Assembly (NCBI GenBank): GCA_964035545.1
Contig: OZ037773.1
Span: 2,236,751 to 2,300,750, forward strand
Direction of reading: 5' to 3'
Length of the DNA stretch: 64,000 nucleotides
Origin: Bugula neritina
Lineage: Eukaryota; Bryozoa; Gymnolaemata; Cheilostomatida; Bugulidae
A model generated the notes under the pieces. That model did not search any database. It saw only the letters and a program-made list of their open reading frames with translations, and had not been told where the DNA came from. Positions 50,973 to 63,264 of this stretch are shown one piece after another (the first letter of the stretch is position 1; each line of letters begins with the position of its first letter). Both the position numbers and the translations under genes were made by a program.

Positions 50973-51395
50973 TACTGTAAATGATTGTTTTAATTCAAGG
51001 CTAGGAACATTTATGCCCTATGCCATGGCCTCTATAACTATGAGGGATTGTTTTTGTTAAAATTCAGAGTCACTGTGAGGGTGATAACTCGCTGTCACAC
51101 TGACTTAATATAGTTACAAACTGACCATACTAGCAAGTCAATTGTTTTTTTATAACAATTTCTGGTTTATGAGTAAGGGATTCAAACACAGTCCATACCG
51201 ACCCAACGGTTGGTTTTCTGTTTAGCTTGGAATTTTCAAATATTTCATAACTTAATAACTTATCACTCTGTTATTTTTGTTACAATCAGTCCAAAATAAA
51301 AGTTTGATGCTTTAGTATTAGAAAATAGTGAATAAATTGGTGAAAGCTACCATGATTTGCAAGATAGTTTGATTTGCAGGTTGCCATTTTCAATT

Positions 51396-54300
51396 ATGAC
51401 GGCACCCTATATCTCTGTGATAAAGCTTGCCATCTTCATCAGCGCATCATCTTTGGTTTGCTGTCTACCTCAGAGTGGTAAACATTATTTAACCCCCCAG
51501 GATGATCCCCCAGATCTACGGTATCCTCAGCATGTTCACTTATCTCTTGGAGGCAAGATTCCTTATCCTATATTCATAGACTAGTCGGCACTTATTTCTA
51601 ATTTTATTAGTTTCATTAAAATTTCCCGCGATTTGAAGTTTTTTTACAGCGCATTATTGACAACAAATGATTATTCTTTTAATTTTTGTGTTGGAAAAGT
51701 TATTGGAGGAAATACAGCCTTGTAACTCAATAGTTACCTTTTAGGTGTGGAATTTGGTTCCATGATACTCATAAGTTAGCAGTTGAAAGCAAGGCTATTT
51801 TGTTAGATGTGCTTTGCTATTCAAACATTATGCTTGCACCTTAGTTTTGTCTACATGTATCAACTACATATATAATGACTATAATTGCTTTTACTTTAAA
51901 CTATACTTGCATAAACTGTAAGGCTAGTTTAATTGTAATTCCTGGATATGTTGTACAAACACAGTTGTTGAGACTGAGATGGTGGTAACCTGGACAACGT
52001 TTCAGGAAACACCTGGTGCTGCAGAATACAGTTTACCAATGTCACCACAGAAGATTACTGTTCCATCTACCGTTACTATATTCATTGATGGCGGAGACGA
52101 ACACAGGAAATACTATATCCACCGAGCTCATATGACCGATTTGAAGCCCTCCCAAGTTTACAGTAAGCGCTCCATGTTCTTTCTTCTAAGTTATCCTATT
52201 CTAGCGAGTAATGCGTCAAAACAAAATACTTCATTTCCTTTTATAATTTTGAGATGAAAACTCAGATAATGATTATGTTTTTATTTATACATAATGTAAG
52301 TAAGGTGTTTTGGTAAAGTTTGCAAGCCTGTGGCTCTATTTTCTTATCAACATAGTTTATGGATTGTATAAGAAAAAGTTATAGAAACACTTTCATATTT
52401 TTCTTTTGATTTACATTCATATTCTGTTTTCTTCTTGATGAAGTGTAAAACTCTACTTGATATTTTATAATAATATTTACTGAGCTTGAATTTATCAGGT
52501 TACAGAGTTGGGGATGAAAATGGCGGCTGGTCTCCATTGTTCTCTTTCCGTGCCACGCCATTTGGTCCCAACTGGTCACCGGTTGTGGCCGTCTACGGTG
52601 ACTTGGGCAACAGAAATGGCCGATCTATTGGTAGACTTCAAACAGAGGCTCAATACGGGACAATCAATGCTGTATTTCATATTGGTATGTGCTTGCTTTA
52701 TATAATTTTAGTCAGATAGATTCCCATATTATGGTTATGGTGTATTAGTAATAGTTTTAAATCATGCAAATAGTAGCATATCAAATTTTAAAATATACAT
52801 AAAGCTATGAAATTGTGTAGTTTTTGTATCCTGCATAGTAAACGGACTTTCTTATTTTTGCTTTCAGGTGACTTTGCTTATGACATGCACGAAGTAAGTA
52901 TAACTAAAGTTTGCCATAGATTTGATAGATATATTCCACCCCCCCCACTCTTTGTGTTGATACACACTTTCTTTGGCTCCTTTTATAGGACAATGGTAGA
53001 GTTGGAGATGATTTTATGGCTCAGATAGAGAGTATTGCTGGCTATGTGCCATATATGACAGCGGTGGGCAATCATGAAAACCCTTACAACTTTAGTAATT
53101 ATAGAAACAGGTTCTCCATGCCTGGTGGGGACGGTGAGGGACTGTTCTATAGGTAAGTGTTATGGATATTTCGCTATCTGTGTGTCTATAGATAGAATAT
53201 GACTAGAAGCAGCACCGAGTTGGGATGACTGAGTGCAGTATTAGTATACACATCGGTGTCTCAACTCCAAACTGGGGTCCTTTGAACCACCGCACTCAGT
53301 GACCACCAACTTAGTGCTGCTTTAAGCAGTTTTTGTTTAGCTCTAGATTGTAACATGTGTGTGTTTTTGTACTAATGTATCGAAAACTCTTGTTAATTGT
53401 AAACAGGGAGGGAGTTTTAGTTTTTACAGAAGTCTGCATGTTTACTTCAGGCTCATCTAGTTAGACTACCAGATGCTAACCTGTGGCACAACTGTATAAC
53501 CTTTCTTACTTATGAGTCACTGTGTTATTATGCTCATGTGATTTACTATTTTACAATCTGTGTGAACAAAGGTCAAGTTGTAACACATTCCATGTGAGTA
53601 TCAGTATAGCTACTTGTAATATCTCTTATCTAATGTATGCTGCTTAGGCAGTGTCCAAATAAATAGTGTTTACACGCTGTGTGTGACTTTTGCAGCTTTG
53701 ATTATGGTCCAGCACACATTGTAATGTTCAGCTCTGAGTTCTACTTCTTTCTTAATCAGGGGATAGAGCTCATTGCAAAACAGAAGTTATGGTTAATGAA
53801 AGATTTTGAAGTAAGTATAGTGTTTTAACTCACTTTGAATAAGTGATTTCATGAAAGAAAATTCTAGAAACCTTATGCTATATTATTCATAAACACGCAC
53901 AACAAAAATTCTTCTTCGAAACAGCAGCTGCAGTTTGAAATAATTTCAAGTTTTTATGATTTTATATTAAAAATATCCCATTTTTCTTGCTGCCTGAAAA
54001 AGTGTTTGCTGTTTTTACTAGCTGCTGTATATTCATAATGACCACATAACTTCTCCTCAATGCACTGTCAGGGAATGCAGAAATTAACTGCGTTCCTGAT
54101 GTTGCTGACGATTGAACTGCACGCCATTGCAAGCTAAACTCTAAAGGCAGCTTGATATATGGATATAGTAGAGAGTTTTTGCCATTGAATGTTTTTGCTT
54201 GTCAGATAAACATTTTTGTTGGCTGTATTATAATTTATGCCGTTTCCTTTTCAGCCAAAACACTATTTCAACATGATAATAGTTATATAATTATTATCTG

Positions 54301-57300
54301 TATACCAATTATACCTATGTACGTGTATTCACACAACCATGGCTACTGATGGAACAAATAATATTACTATTTCACTCAACATTTACTTAACTTTAGCACT
54401 TTGATTAGAATTTTTGAGTAGAAGGGCATATATTTAAAGTTAGGAATAAATAATATTGGTGTTTATTTCTGAAATGGATAATACGATTCAGTTAGCCCAG
54501 TAATGATATGCTCACATTATTGATTGACCTTTGACCTTTTTGTCAGTACTCTGCACAGGATTATATTATTGGTGTGTTTTATTGCATCCTGATTCAATTT
54601 CTCATTGGCTCACTGCTGTGTTTAGGCAGCCAATAAGAACAGAGCTGAGCGTCCATGGCTAATAGTACAATCTCACAGGCCAATGTACTGCTCCAACAAT
54701 GATGATGACGATTGCTCCCATTTCGAAGGAATTGTAAGTTTCGTTTACTATTGGTTGGTTGTTGGTGCTGTGCTAATTCACAAGTAGATGTCACATGATT
54801 AGTTGGTAGTAACTGTATGCATGTAACCGGTAACTCCTATATATAATCAGTTATATATTTTTGTCCTTTTCAATAACATTTTTTAAATGTATAATTTACA
54901 GCTGATAATAACTTTTACTATCAATTTTACATGAAAAAAACTTTTTTAGAAATTAAAATTTTAATCTATGCATTTGCAATTGATTTTGAAATTAGTGCAT
55001 CCATAAAATTCATAGTCATTTATTTGGGTTTTGTGTTATGGTTTGGAGAGAATAATGTGTCTTTAGTGGGTGGTGCTAGCAGAGTGGTTTGAGTTCCCTG
55101 CTTTACCATACCAACTCCCTACACTAATTGAGTTTTGCAAATACTTACTTACTATGTTCATACTTACATCCTTACCAACATACTCTTGTATACATACATA
55201 CATACATACATACATACATACATACATACATACATACATACATACATACATACATACATACATACATACATACATACATGCATACATACATGTATGCATG
55301 CATGCATGCATACATGCATACATGCATACATGTATGCATGTATGCATGTATGTATGTATGTATGTGTGTATGTATGTATGTATGTATGTATGTATGTATG
55401 TATGTATGCATACATACATACATACATATCTATATACATACATACATATCTATATAAATACACACATGCACACACATACGCACAGACACATACATACATA
55501 CATACATACATACACACATCCACGTATACATACATACATACACACATACACACATGCACGTATACATACATACACACGACCATACTCAATTCTCACTTAG
55601 ATCTACCTGGTAAAACATCGTATATCTACTGTATCCACAAGTGATTTAGTAACTCTGTGTGTTGCAGCTGAGATATGCCTTAGAAGACACGCTGTATGAG
55701 GCCGGAGTGGACATGTATATTTCTGCCCATGAGCACTCCTATGAGCGGGCCTGGCCTATCTATGACAGAAAGGTATTCCATGTCTGCTGTGTTTATATGT
55801 TAGGAAAGGGGATTTTCTCCTCATGTAGATATGTACGTAGTCTATGATGTAGCATATACTCTCAGTCTATGATGTAGCATGTGCTCTCAGTCTATGATGT
55901 AGCATGCACTCTCAGTCTATGACGTAGCATATACTCTCAGTCTATGATGTAGCATGTGCTCTCAGTCTATGATGTAACATATACTCTCAGTCTATGATGT
56001 AGCATGTGCTCTCAGTCTATGATGTAGCATATACTCTCAGTCTTTTATGTAGCATATACTCTCAGTACTACAATCAGTATGTTTCAAGCTTCTAAATTTG
56101 AGTTTGAAAGTTCTTTGTCTCTCGGCTGCCGATTGCTGTCTAACAGACATAATAGACACAATATCGGATATATGAGGTGCATCCAGAATTGCAATTTTTA
56201 ATATTATGTCAATTTGTCCCCTCTCTAAAAGGCAACATGTTTTATATGGTGTAAAATCTTCATTTTAGCTATTTAATAATTTTATAGAAATAGAATTTAT
56301 AAATTTGTACTCACATTGTAGATATGTAATGGGAGTTATGACCACCCGTACACGGACCCCAGTGCACCTGTTCATATTATAACTGGATCAGCTGTAAGTC
56401 AACCACTTGCTAGCACTTGACCTCTCTGTGTATCACTTTCCGGTATATTTATGACTTTCCATATCTACAATGTAGTGTATTGTTTGTTGCAAAGGGCATG
56501 CAAAGCGGCCATGATGCATTTGAACCAGAAGTGCCATTTTGGAGTGCGTACCGCACACAGAACTATGGGTACAGTCGTCTACATATAACCAACGCTACAC
56601 ATATGCTTGTGGAATGGGTAGGTGTTGCGATTGTACACGTTCAGGGAAGAGTAACTCCTAGCCAATTCTCTCTTTCAATGCAAAGTTGTAAACAATAAGT
56701 GAAGTATAATTACTTCTCTAATAATTAGTTATAGATTGGCCCATTCTAGTGGAAAGCTCCATTTTGGTTTTTTTGAACAGTGATTCTGTTTTTTATGAGT
56801 TTAGTTTTATGAGAGACTAAAACTAAAATAATCTTTCTTTTTTCCCCTCTAGTTAGAGTATTATAATGTTAAATCATTCAACTGTAGCTCATTTAGAATG
56901 AATTCTGTATGTATTATTGCAGTATATATTCACAAAAGAAAGATTTTAGTTTGACTCTCTTTTATGCTCAAAGGTGCATCTTTCATATGCCATCAGTTTG
57001 TGTCCATACTCATTTTTCATTGAACCATTTTGCATTTAACAACGTATTACATTGCAGGATTATATAATAAATTTTTTTCTTTATTAAATTACAAAATAAC
57101 TGGTCACCTTGTATCGCTGCTATGATGCTCATTTTAGTCAAGCCCCCTACCTCTTCCCCTAACAACTAAGTTAGGTATCTTGAAAATTTTTCATTTCATT
57201 TTTAGCTCTTTAGACAATTTTGGTTATTAAAGTCACTGCGACCTAATTTTTTAGTATATATTTAACGAAACTGTTTGAACCAAAAACAGTAAATATAATG

Positions 57301-57757
57301 ATAGAAACCACAAAAGCCATTAAAGCACTCCCAAGAGTTATCTTTCCTCTGTTTTCACGATGATTTGAACTTAACATCTTGTACATGTATGTATGTTGCT
57401 AATTATAAACTTTACTAGAACCTTCTCAACAATTTCTCACCATTTCTGTACGCTGATACTATTTAGATGAGAAGCAGGTATTGGCTGTTATAGCTGTCAG
57501 GACTATATATATAACAAGTCACAGACATGCAGAATATTATTTCCAGTTACAATATAAACAGTTTAGACATAAACTTGTATGACTGGGTGATGACAACAAC
57601 TCTCTTCAACATGAGCAGATCATTCTAGTGTAAGCTGTCCTCCTTTCAGGTTGACGATGAGCAGGATGGTAAAGTAACAGACTCAATCTGGGTTATAAAG
57701 AATAAACACGGAGCTGGCACTTATGGTTGTCACCTCAAAGAGGAGAAACGCTGGTAA
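51396..57757 (+). CDS. ACP7: purple acid phosphatase type 7 (secreted metallophosphatase)
   Basis: Eleven exons: 51396-51552, 51965-52162, 52499-52684, 52868-52893 (26 bp), 52989-53152, 53696-53810, 54626-54733, 55668-55772, 56322-56393, 56495-56617 and 57650-57757. They join in frame to 453 residues; human ACP7 has about 438. A signal peptide (KLAIFISASSLVCCLP) is followed by the N-terminal fibronectin-like domain (VVTWTTF, YYIHRAHMTDLKP). The dinuclear-metal motifs are GDLG (152-155), GDFAYD (181-186), GNHE (216-219), SHRPMY (298-303) and AHEHSYER (338-345). It hydrolyses phosphomonoesters at acidic pH, extracellularly or in lysosomes. Intron 1 uses a GC donor (GGAG, then GCAAGA). Between CSHFEG and LRYALEDTLY it lacks about 8-12 residues found in relatives, so either a true loop deletion or an unseen micro-exon. 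The fourth motif has Ser where Gly is usual (GHRP). Confidence 0.95.
53204..53324. mobile_element. TA-flanked MITE, copy 2 (ACP7 intron 5)
   Basis: Starts TAGAAGCAGCACCGAGTTGG and ends ACTTAGTGCTGCTTTA. The inverted arms extend inward (ACTGAGTGCAG against the complement of CGCACTCAGT), giving a long potential hairpin. It is the same family as the copy at 49.9 kb but shorter. Confidence 0.75.
55190..55572. repeat. (CATA)n / (TATG)n / (CATA)n tetranucleotide array, ACP7 intron 7
   Basis: About 85 bases of CATA units, a mixed CATG block, about 70 bases of the inverted TATG units, then CATA again with CACA variants. Adjacent inverted arms could form a hairpin or cruciform. All frames of both strands are open for long stretches, so the six or so 83-176-codon frames here are artefacts. 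Confidence 0.95.
55846..56068. repeat. ~24-bp minisatellite, ACP7 intron 8
   Basis: About nine units of ACTCTCAGTCTATGATGTAG with CATAT or CATGTG. It begins about 70 bases after the exon 8 donor. The same unit forms a second array at about 63620-63722. Confidence 0.93.
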
Positions 57758-58829
57758 TCTTCCCCAACTACTGCTGTTTCATATTGAGCTAAGATGGTGC
57801 TTATAATTCATTGAAGAAACTTTTAACTTAATTTTGTCATTATGAAACTGGACTCAATCATCTAGTCTATTAGTAATAGTCAAAAGTCAAACTGCAATAA
57901 ATTAGTGTCAGTACAGTTATATTTCTCAAGTGTCAACTATAATATAGTGCCCGTATATAGTATGTGTGTAGAATATAATATATAATAATATATATTATAA
58001 TATAGTTGCATACTTTATATTACTATTTTATTTCACTAATGAACATCTAGTATTTTGTTTTTTTGTGCTTATCAAAACTTGAAAGTTTACAAGTCTTCAT
58101 AAGCCATAACCCAGACGTACTCGTGCTGCTTCCCAATTATATATTTTTACTGATGTGCGCTACATAAAATGAATTATCTGTTGATATTTTATGCAAGAGG
58201 TGGCTTCTATAATTTATATACATATATCTCATTTGTGTTTGTAATATGTATGATTTTGATATGAATTTATGAATAATAAGTATGTTGTTTATATCATGTA
58301 CAACTTGAGCTGTACTATAGTATATTATAATCTATATTACTATATTATGTCTTGCTATTTTATACAGTGTTGTGTAATATTACTGAGCTATGCTATACTA
58401 TAATATATTACTTAATTATAACACATAATGTTACTGTGTCATAATATGATAGTCACTCTGCTATATATACTGTATTATATGATATTACTGCACCTATCAG
58501 AGCATACTATATTGGTGCTACATACTATACTATCAGTACTGTTAGTATAGTAGTTAGTAGCTTGTCATAATATAGATCTAATTTCCTGCTGGATAGTCAG
58601 TAGCACTTGCTCTGTAATTAATATGCACTTGAAATCTGCCAGCATTTCGATACCCAGTCTGTTTTGTTGCTTGACCTTGACACTTGTAACAAAATCAATA
58701 TTGAAAATTTCTGTAAGATGTAAAATTTTAATTAAATGAGTTAGGTACATAAATTTAAAGTATTTCATCAGTAAAAGCAGTCAGCTTGTTTGTGTTCTGG
58801 AGTGAGACTGTATGTGAGAAACTAGTCTG
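57758..58829. other. ACP7 3' flank and spacer before the GPCR
   Basis: A likely poly(A) signal AATAAA lies at 57896-57901. The rest is highly AT-rich (TATATTATAATATAG-type). No gene was recognised. Confidence 0.5.
57896..57901 (+). other. putative poly(A) signal for ACP7
   Basis: AATAAA 139 bases after the stop codon. Confidence 0.45.
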
Positions 58830-59765
58830 ATGGAGAATAGCAGCGTTCTGTGCGGTGACATCACTGACTTTTGTGTAGACTCTACTAGATCCGCAGTGTT
58901 TTTATCTTTTAACAGTTTTAGTGTTATATTCAACATCATCAATTTGGTTTTCCTGAAGAAGTTAGACAAATCCAAAAGAAACGCATCATTTTGGATAATA
59001 GTGAACATCGGTATCTGTGACGTCGTGACTTGCTCCTCCTTTTTTCTGGCAGTCAGCTGTGAATTGAACAGACAAATCATAACTTTACCAGCGGTTGGTG
59101 CCCGAACCTTTCAAGTTATAGTGATTACATTTGGCTTCGTCTCAATTGTTGCTAGAAATTTTGTATTGGCGACTGGCAGCTATGAGCGACACGTCTCCAT
59201 CTGTCAGCCTTATCAAGTGAACTCTAACAAAGTAGTTAGCAATATGAAACTCTTCTTGGCCATTGTTTGGATATTTACCTTTGCTCTTATGACTATCACT
59301 ATTACCACTGATACCACTGAGTATTGCTTTGGTGAGTTTGGAGCTATCCCAAATGACTCCAATCCACAGACTAGTGTTGCGTTTGTTGGATCCATTACAA
59401 CAGCTTTTGTAATCTCTGTCATCTGCTTATCTAAGGCTTGGAGAGAGTTGAAGAGAATGCAGTCCAGAAGTACAGTTCCAGGACAAGATGATCTGATAGT
59501 GAAGAGATCTGCCCAGTATATTATAATAATCTTCATCACTCTTTACTTGTCCTACATTCCAACAGCCATATCCTTAGTTTGTAATAACCTTAATGATATT
59601 TTAAAAGGCTTAGGATATTTGGCCAGATGGATTTCTTTCTATTACATTACAATTTTTAGCATTCTTAATGTTGTAATATATTTCATCATGACCCCAGGCT
59701 ACCGTATTCATGTGATGAATTTACTCATGTTGAAGACTCCAACAGTCCGTCAAATTGAATCTTAG
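58830..59765 (+). CDS. orphan rhodopsin-class G-protein-coupled receptor, intronless
   Basis: A single 311-codon frame with seven hydrophobic segments: about 21-42, 53-75, 92-115, 139-160, 182-202, 229-250 and 264-287. Family marks are Asp64 in TM2 (NIGICDVV), E-R-H at 119-121 in the DRY position, a basic third loop (KAWRELKRMQSR), Pro244 in TM6 (YLSYIP) and N-V-V-I-Y at 280-284 in the NPxxY position. The Cys usually at the top of TM3 is missing (Gln95 by spacing from the Arg). An N-glycosylation site lies at Asn3. The N-terminus is short and there is no signal peptide. It is probably one of a lineage-expanded, retro-copied receptor set. The ligand cannot be guessed. Confidence 0.85.
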   Translation: MENSSVLCGDITDFCVDSTRSAVFLSFNSFSVIFNIINLVFLKKLDKSKRNASFWIIVNIGICDVVTCSSFFLAVSCELNRQIITLPAVGARTFQVIVITFGFVSIVARNFVLATGSYERHVSICQPYQVNSNKVVSNMKLFLAIVWIFTFALMTITITTDTTEYCFGEFGAIPNDSNPQTSVAFVGSITTAFVISVICLSKAWRELKRMQSRSTVPGQDDLIVKRSAQYIIIIFITLYLSYIPTAISLVCNNLNDILKGLGYLARWISFYYITIFSILNVVIYFIMTPGYRIHVMNLLMLKTPTVRQIES

Positions 59766-59940
59766 ATCATTACTATATAACAAGTTGTTGTAGTAGTTTT
59801 GTTAAACAATGTTCATGCTTGCTACAAATTGTAACCATTATTGTTTGATGTTGCTATGACAACATGATAAATAATATATTTTGTTATGATATTTAAAAAA
59901 CCTGCCATGAAAAAGATATGTTGTGTAGAGTAATGCTTTG

Positions 59941-59946
59941 AATAAA
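59941..59946 (+). other. putative poly(A) signal for the GPCR
   Basis: AATAAA 176 bases after the stop codon. Confidence 0.45.
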
Positions 59947-61945
59947 TGTTAAATGTATTCTGTATTCCTATTAAATTGTGAACAAAATTTGCAAAGGAAA
60001 GAAGTGTAGGAGTTAGCGGAACAGGAAGTTAGTGGTCTGAGTCCTCACACCTGTTATGTTCGAAAGAGTATCCACTCATAATTTCTCCTGCATGTGCAGC
60101 ATGTAAAAAATTTCTTAGCAGGCTTTAAATTAAAACCTTTTCATTAGATGTTTTCACGATGAACACTATAAACTTATATAATTATGAGATTTTCCAGGCT
60201 TCATATATACACTTGCATATATGTATAAATATAATATGGAAGCAATCAGTATAATATTATCAGCTCTGTGTAATGCATAGATAACTTTCCAACCAAAATG
60301 CACTGTTTTCAAAACAAAAAATGAATATGCAATTGATAACTCTATAGTCTATACCAATAATCCCTGTGCGTGTGTAGCCCCTATACGCCTCATAAAGAGG
60401 ATAACTTGTAAAAAGGTTGATAACGATCTTTAAACTACCAATCTATGCAACTAAGACGCTCTTTAAATATTCAACAGCTACCGCAAGGTTTAAGTTGCAG
60501 ACAAATTGGCAATCAACAATATTTTGGGGAAAATAAAACTACTTGAATAGCAAGTCTCACGAGTATTTTGTAAGATTCAAATAATTATTTATGTTTCATC
60601 TTTATATTATATATACTGGTACTTACTAGCTAATTAGCTAATTTTTTCACTTCATTTTTTATTCAATAAAAGCCAAGTTTATTTTGTATCAAACAGATTA
60701 TATAACGGCTTCCATGTGGGTTCAAGCCATTATGATCACTTTGTTCTCACCTAGACCATGTAGTTAAGTGAATGGTTAGTTTGAAACACCATGCCGATTA
60801 GTTGTTACTCACTAGCTTGGTACATCATACTTCACTATATATACTAATAGTAAGCAGCAGCTTTGGAACTCAAATTCTTTGAGTTGAATAGTAGATATGG
60901 TGAGATTCATAACTAAAGCTGCACAGAAAAGCTAACTGTATTAGGAGTTCTACAATTAATATAATATTTGTGCGCATACTACATAATTTAATTTTTGTTA
61001 GGAGAAGGCTGATGCTATAGCTTTCAACTGGTCCACTACTCCAGTCTAGCCAAGGTTCATCGTGGTAATCCTGAATAAATAAATTTGTTTAAGCTTTGAA
61101 TTTTCTAGAGTCTAGACAAGCATTATCTACAGATTATTGGTGTAAGTTATGAAGCCTATCATATCTACTATTCAACTCACTTTTATAATAACTCTATTTT
61201 TGCAATGGTGTGACTGCAGGTAAAATTTGAACATACTTGCAATGAGCTCCAAAGCTGCTGCATTATTTTATAACATATTTTAATGAACCATTTGGCAGAT
61301 TTCAATAATAGTGGTAAAATTTGAACAGTAGCTATGAGTTGCTAAGGTGCCACCCATTCGTGTTCATTATAGACAACAGCAACTGAACAAATTGCACCAG
61401 GAGTCTGCTTCAACATAACTATTTTGATTTGTGAAGTCTGGGATGGACAATTCCTGGAATGCAGGTTAAGCATGATAGAAAATTGTACTTTTTATTCAGT
61501 TGTTTATGTATACACTATACTTTACATAGTTTATATACATTTTAAATAGAACATGTTGATGAGTGAGTGCATTGCAAACTTTATAGAGCCCAATATATAT
61601 TTAGAAGGTTTATCAATAATTTATTATTCAAAGGTTTGAACAACTCTACAAGTAAACATTTAAAGTGGCCCTGAAAAGGCCCGTTGGGGTTAGTAGTGGA
61701 GCTTGGAGAGATTACTAAAAGGTTGTCATAGACTAGAATGCAAGATTTCTTTGTCCACATATCGACTGAGAAGTAGTTGCAGCAAAGTATTTTGTCTTTG
61801 CTTTACCTGTATAAAAAAATATTATACGTTAACAAATGGAACTGTTGTTAACATGGGTATTTTAATTAATTGTAGTAGCTACAGATTAGAAATAAGCTTA
61901 TTTTGCAATCAAGAAACAAAATTATCTTTCATAATTGTTGCCTAC
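59947..61945. other. spacer and unresolved 3' end of the H2B-SANT gene
   Basis: AT-rich. One candidate minus-strand 3' exon starts at 61070 after TTTATTCAG, reading DYHDEPWLDWSSGPVESYS. It is in phase with the SANT exon and open to a TGA near 60870. It does not supply the helix-3 residues expected next, so it is only a weak suggestion. Nothing else was supported. Confidence 0.3.
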
Positions 61946-63129
61946 CTCATGAGTTGCTCGACTTTGTAACTGTGAAGCCAGTTGGGTTAATATTTTGTCA
62001 CTAAGGGTAAACCTTTCGCCACACTCCATAGCTGCAGTCTTCAATGCCCTTAGAAGTATCTTGTCCTCGGCTCTAAAAGTATACCATCCCCATATTGCAT
62101 GATTTATATTCTTCAACTTCAACAATGCATGTAAATGTAAAGTGCCACTGAAAGTACTGTGATAAAACTGTGGGTTTGAATGTAGCTAGTTGCTTTGCAT
62201 GCTATAGTTATGAAGAACAGGTCGAGAAATTGAGTATAAATTACGGTAGCTTTATTGTGTAGAATAATATAGTAGGTCTGCATCCAGCGAGCTCCAGTAG
62301 TAGACTGAACTACACTGGAACTCGCTGGCTTTTATATACAAGCAGAACAAAGACATTCCTTTGTTGCAGAAATGCCAACGTTTCAAATTTCAACAGAGTA
62401 AAATATCTTAGCTCTCTTCCAAAGCTCTTTTCTAGTGGCCTATAGGTTCATTTTAAGTTAGAAAGTAAGCTTCTGCACTAATATGCAATTTCAACGATTT
62501 TCAGCTTGACTATTAAAAGGGGTACTTTTTTCAGCAAAGGTATAAACAAAACTTCAGTACAGGGCGTCAACTTTATAACATTAAGTTTATACAATAGAGA
62601 AATTACCTTGTCCACGGTGCTATGACTGGTTGGCTTAGGAGAGGTAAAGGTGGTGTGAGCTCCTTGGGGTCTGTACGGAGAGTAATGACCTCTGTAAATA
62701 GCGTCAAAAAGTAAAGATTATGCACAGTTTACAAGTTGAAAAGAGAAATTTAGCAGCATATAGGCTGAAGAAGTGCAATCTGAAACTTGCATTTACAGGA
62801 GTACAGCCGGTCACACATTACACTTGATTGGCCAATTTTATAGAGTTGAGTATGAGCCAACATGATACACTCTACTTAAACAAACATTGGCTTGGGTATA
62901 TTACAATATGGAAAACAATATTCTACACTCAAAACTTACCATTACTGAGAGATGAATGACAGTCTTTAGTGTCATCATCACCTTCCTCATTCAGCAGACT
63001 CGGAGGGGGGTCCAAGTGATGGTAATAGGCAGGTCTCAGACCCTTGCGAGGCCCAGCACGTCCAGACATTCGAGCTGCTGTAGCCTTTCCTGCTTTCTTG
63101 GCACCTTTGGAGCTAACTTTAAGAGGCAT
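61946..63129 (-). CDS. chimeric gene: histone H2B-like N-terminal tail joined to a GON4L/FLASH-type SANT domain (3' end not resolved)
   Basis: Minus-strand exons 62940-63129, 62607-62691 and 61946-62072 have GT-AG sites and join in frame to 134 residues before the unresolved end. Residues 1-20 (MPLKVSSKGAKKAGKATAAR) are almost the tail of lophotrochozoan histone H2B (MPPKVSSKGAKKAGKAKAAR as I recall it). The H2B histone fold does not follow. Instead there is an acidic linker (NEEGDDDTKD), then IAPWTRAEDKILLRALKTAA and FTLSDKILTQLASQLQSRAT. This is the first two helices and part of the third of the SANT/Myb-like domain at the C-terminus of GON4L/Mute and CASP8AP2/FLASH. The upstream region has a histone-type promoter. 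Histone genes normally lack introns, and here GTAAGT donors are used. The fusion is inferred from sequence and could also be a misjoined pair of fragments. Confidence 0.65.
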
Positions 63130-63226
63130 GCTGTTCAGTTAGTGATAATGTTGAATGCTTGTTCTCGATGTAGTGACTGCAACAGTAGTTTGATGCTAAA
63201 TGATGTCCAGATCTTAGGGCACTCTG

Positions 63227-63234
63227 TATTTATA
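63227..63234 (-). promoter_or_regulatory. TATA box of the H2B-like promoter
   Basis: TATAAATA on the minus strand, 98 bases before the ATG, which would put the start of transcription near 63200. Confidence 0.6.
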
Positions 63235-63259
63235 TGTATCAACAGTAGTTAGAAATTAT

Positions 63260-63264
63260 CCAAT
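63260..63264 (-). promoter_or_regulatory. CCAAT box (inverted), H2B-like promoter
   Basis: CTGATTGGATAA on the minus strand, about 30 bases upstream of the TATA box. A second inverted CCAAT lies at 63338-63342 (TCATTGGTC). Confidence 0.5.

Larger units (their letters stand above)
49619..51395. other. divergent 5' flanks of the selenoprotein gene (-) and ACP7 (+)
   Basis: Holds a MITE at about 49930-50081, ACTATAAGTATAAC/ACTTTTAGTTT simple repeats at about 50345-50540, and a SINE copy at about 50780-50972. No additional exon was supported, though a 5' non-coding exon of the selenoprotein gene is possible. Confidence 0.5.

Noticed and set aside
51357-51395. Upstream start for ACP7
   Set aside because: It begins with TTG; ATG 51396 directly precedes a signal peptide.
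55063-55644. Six overlapping frames rich in Tyr-Ile-His-Thr or Met-Tyr-Val-Cys
   Set aside because: Tetranucleotide CATA/TATG microsatellite.
60870-61070. Possible last exon of the H2B-SANT gene (DYHDEPWLDWSS...)
   Set aside because: In phase with a reasonable acceptor, but it does not continue SANT helix 3, so it is left out of the gene call.
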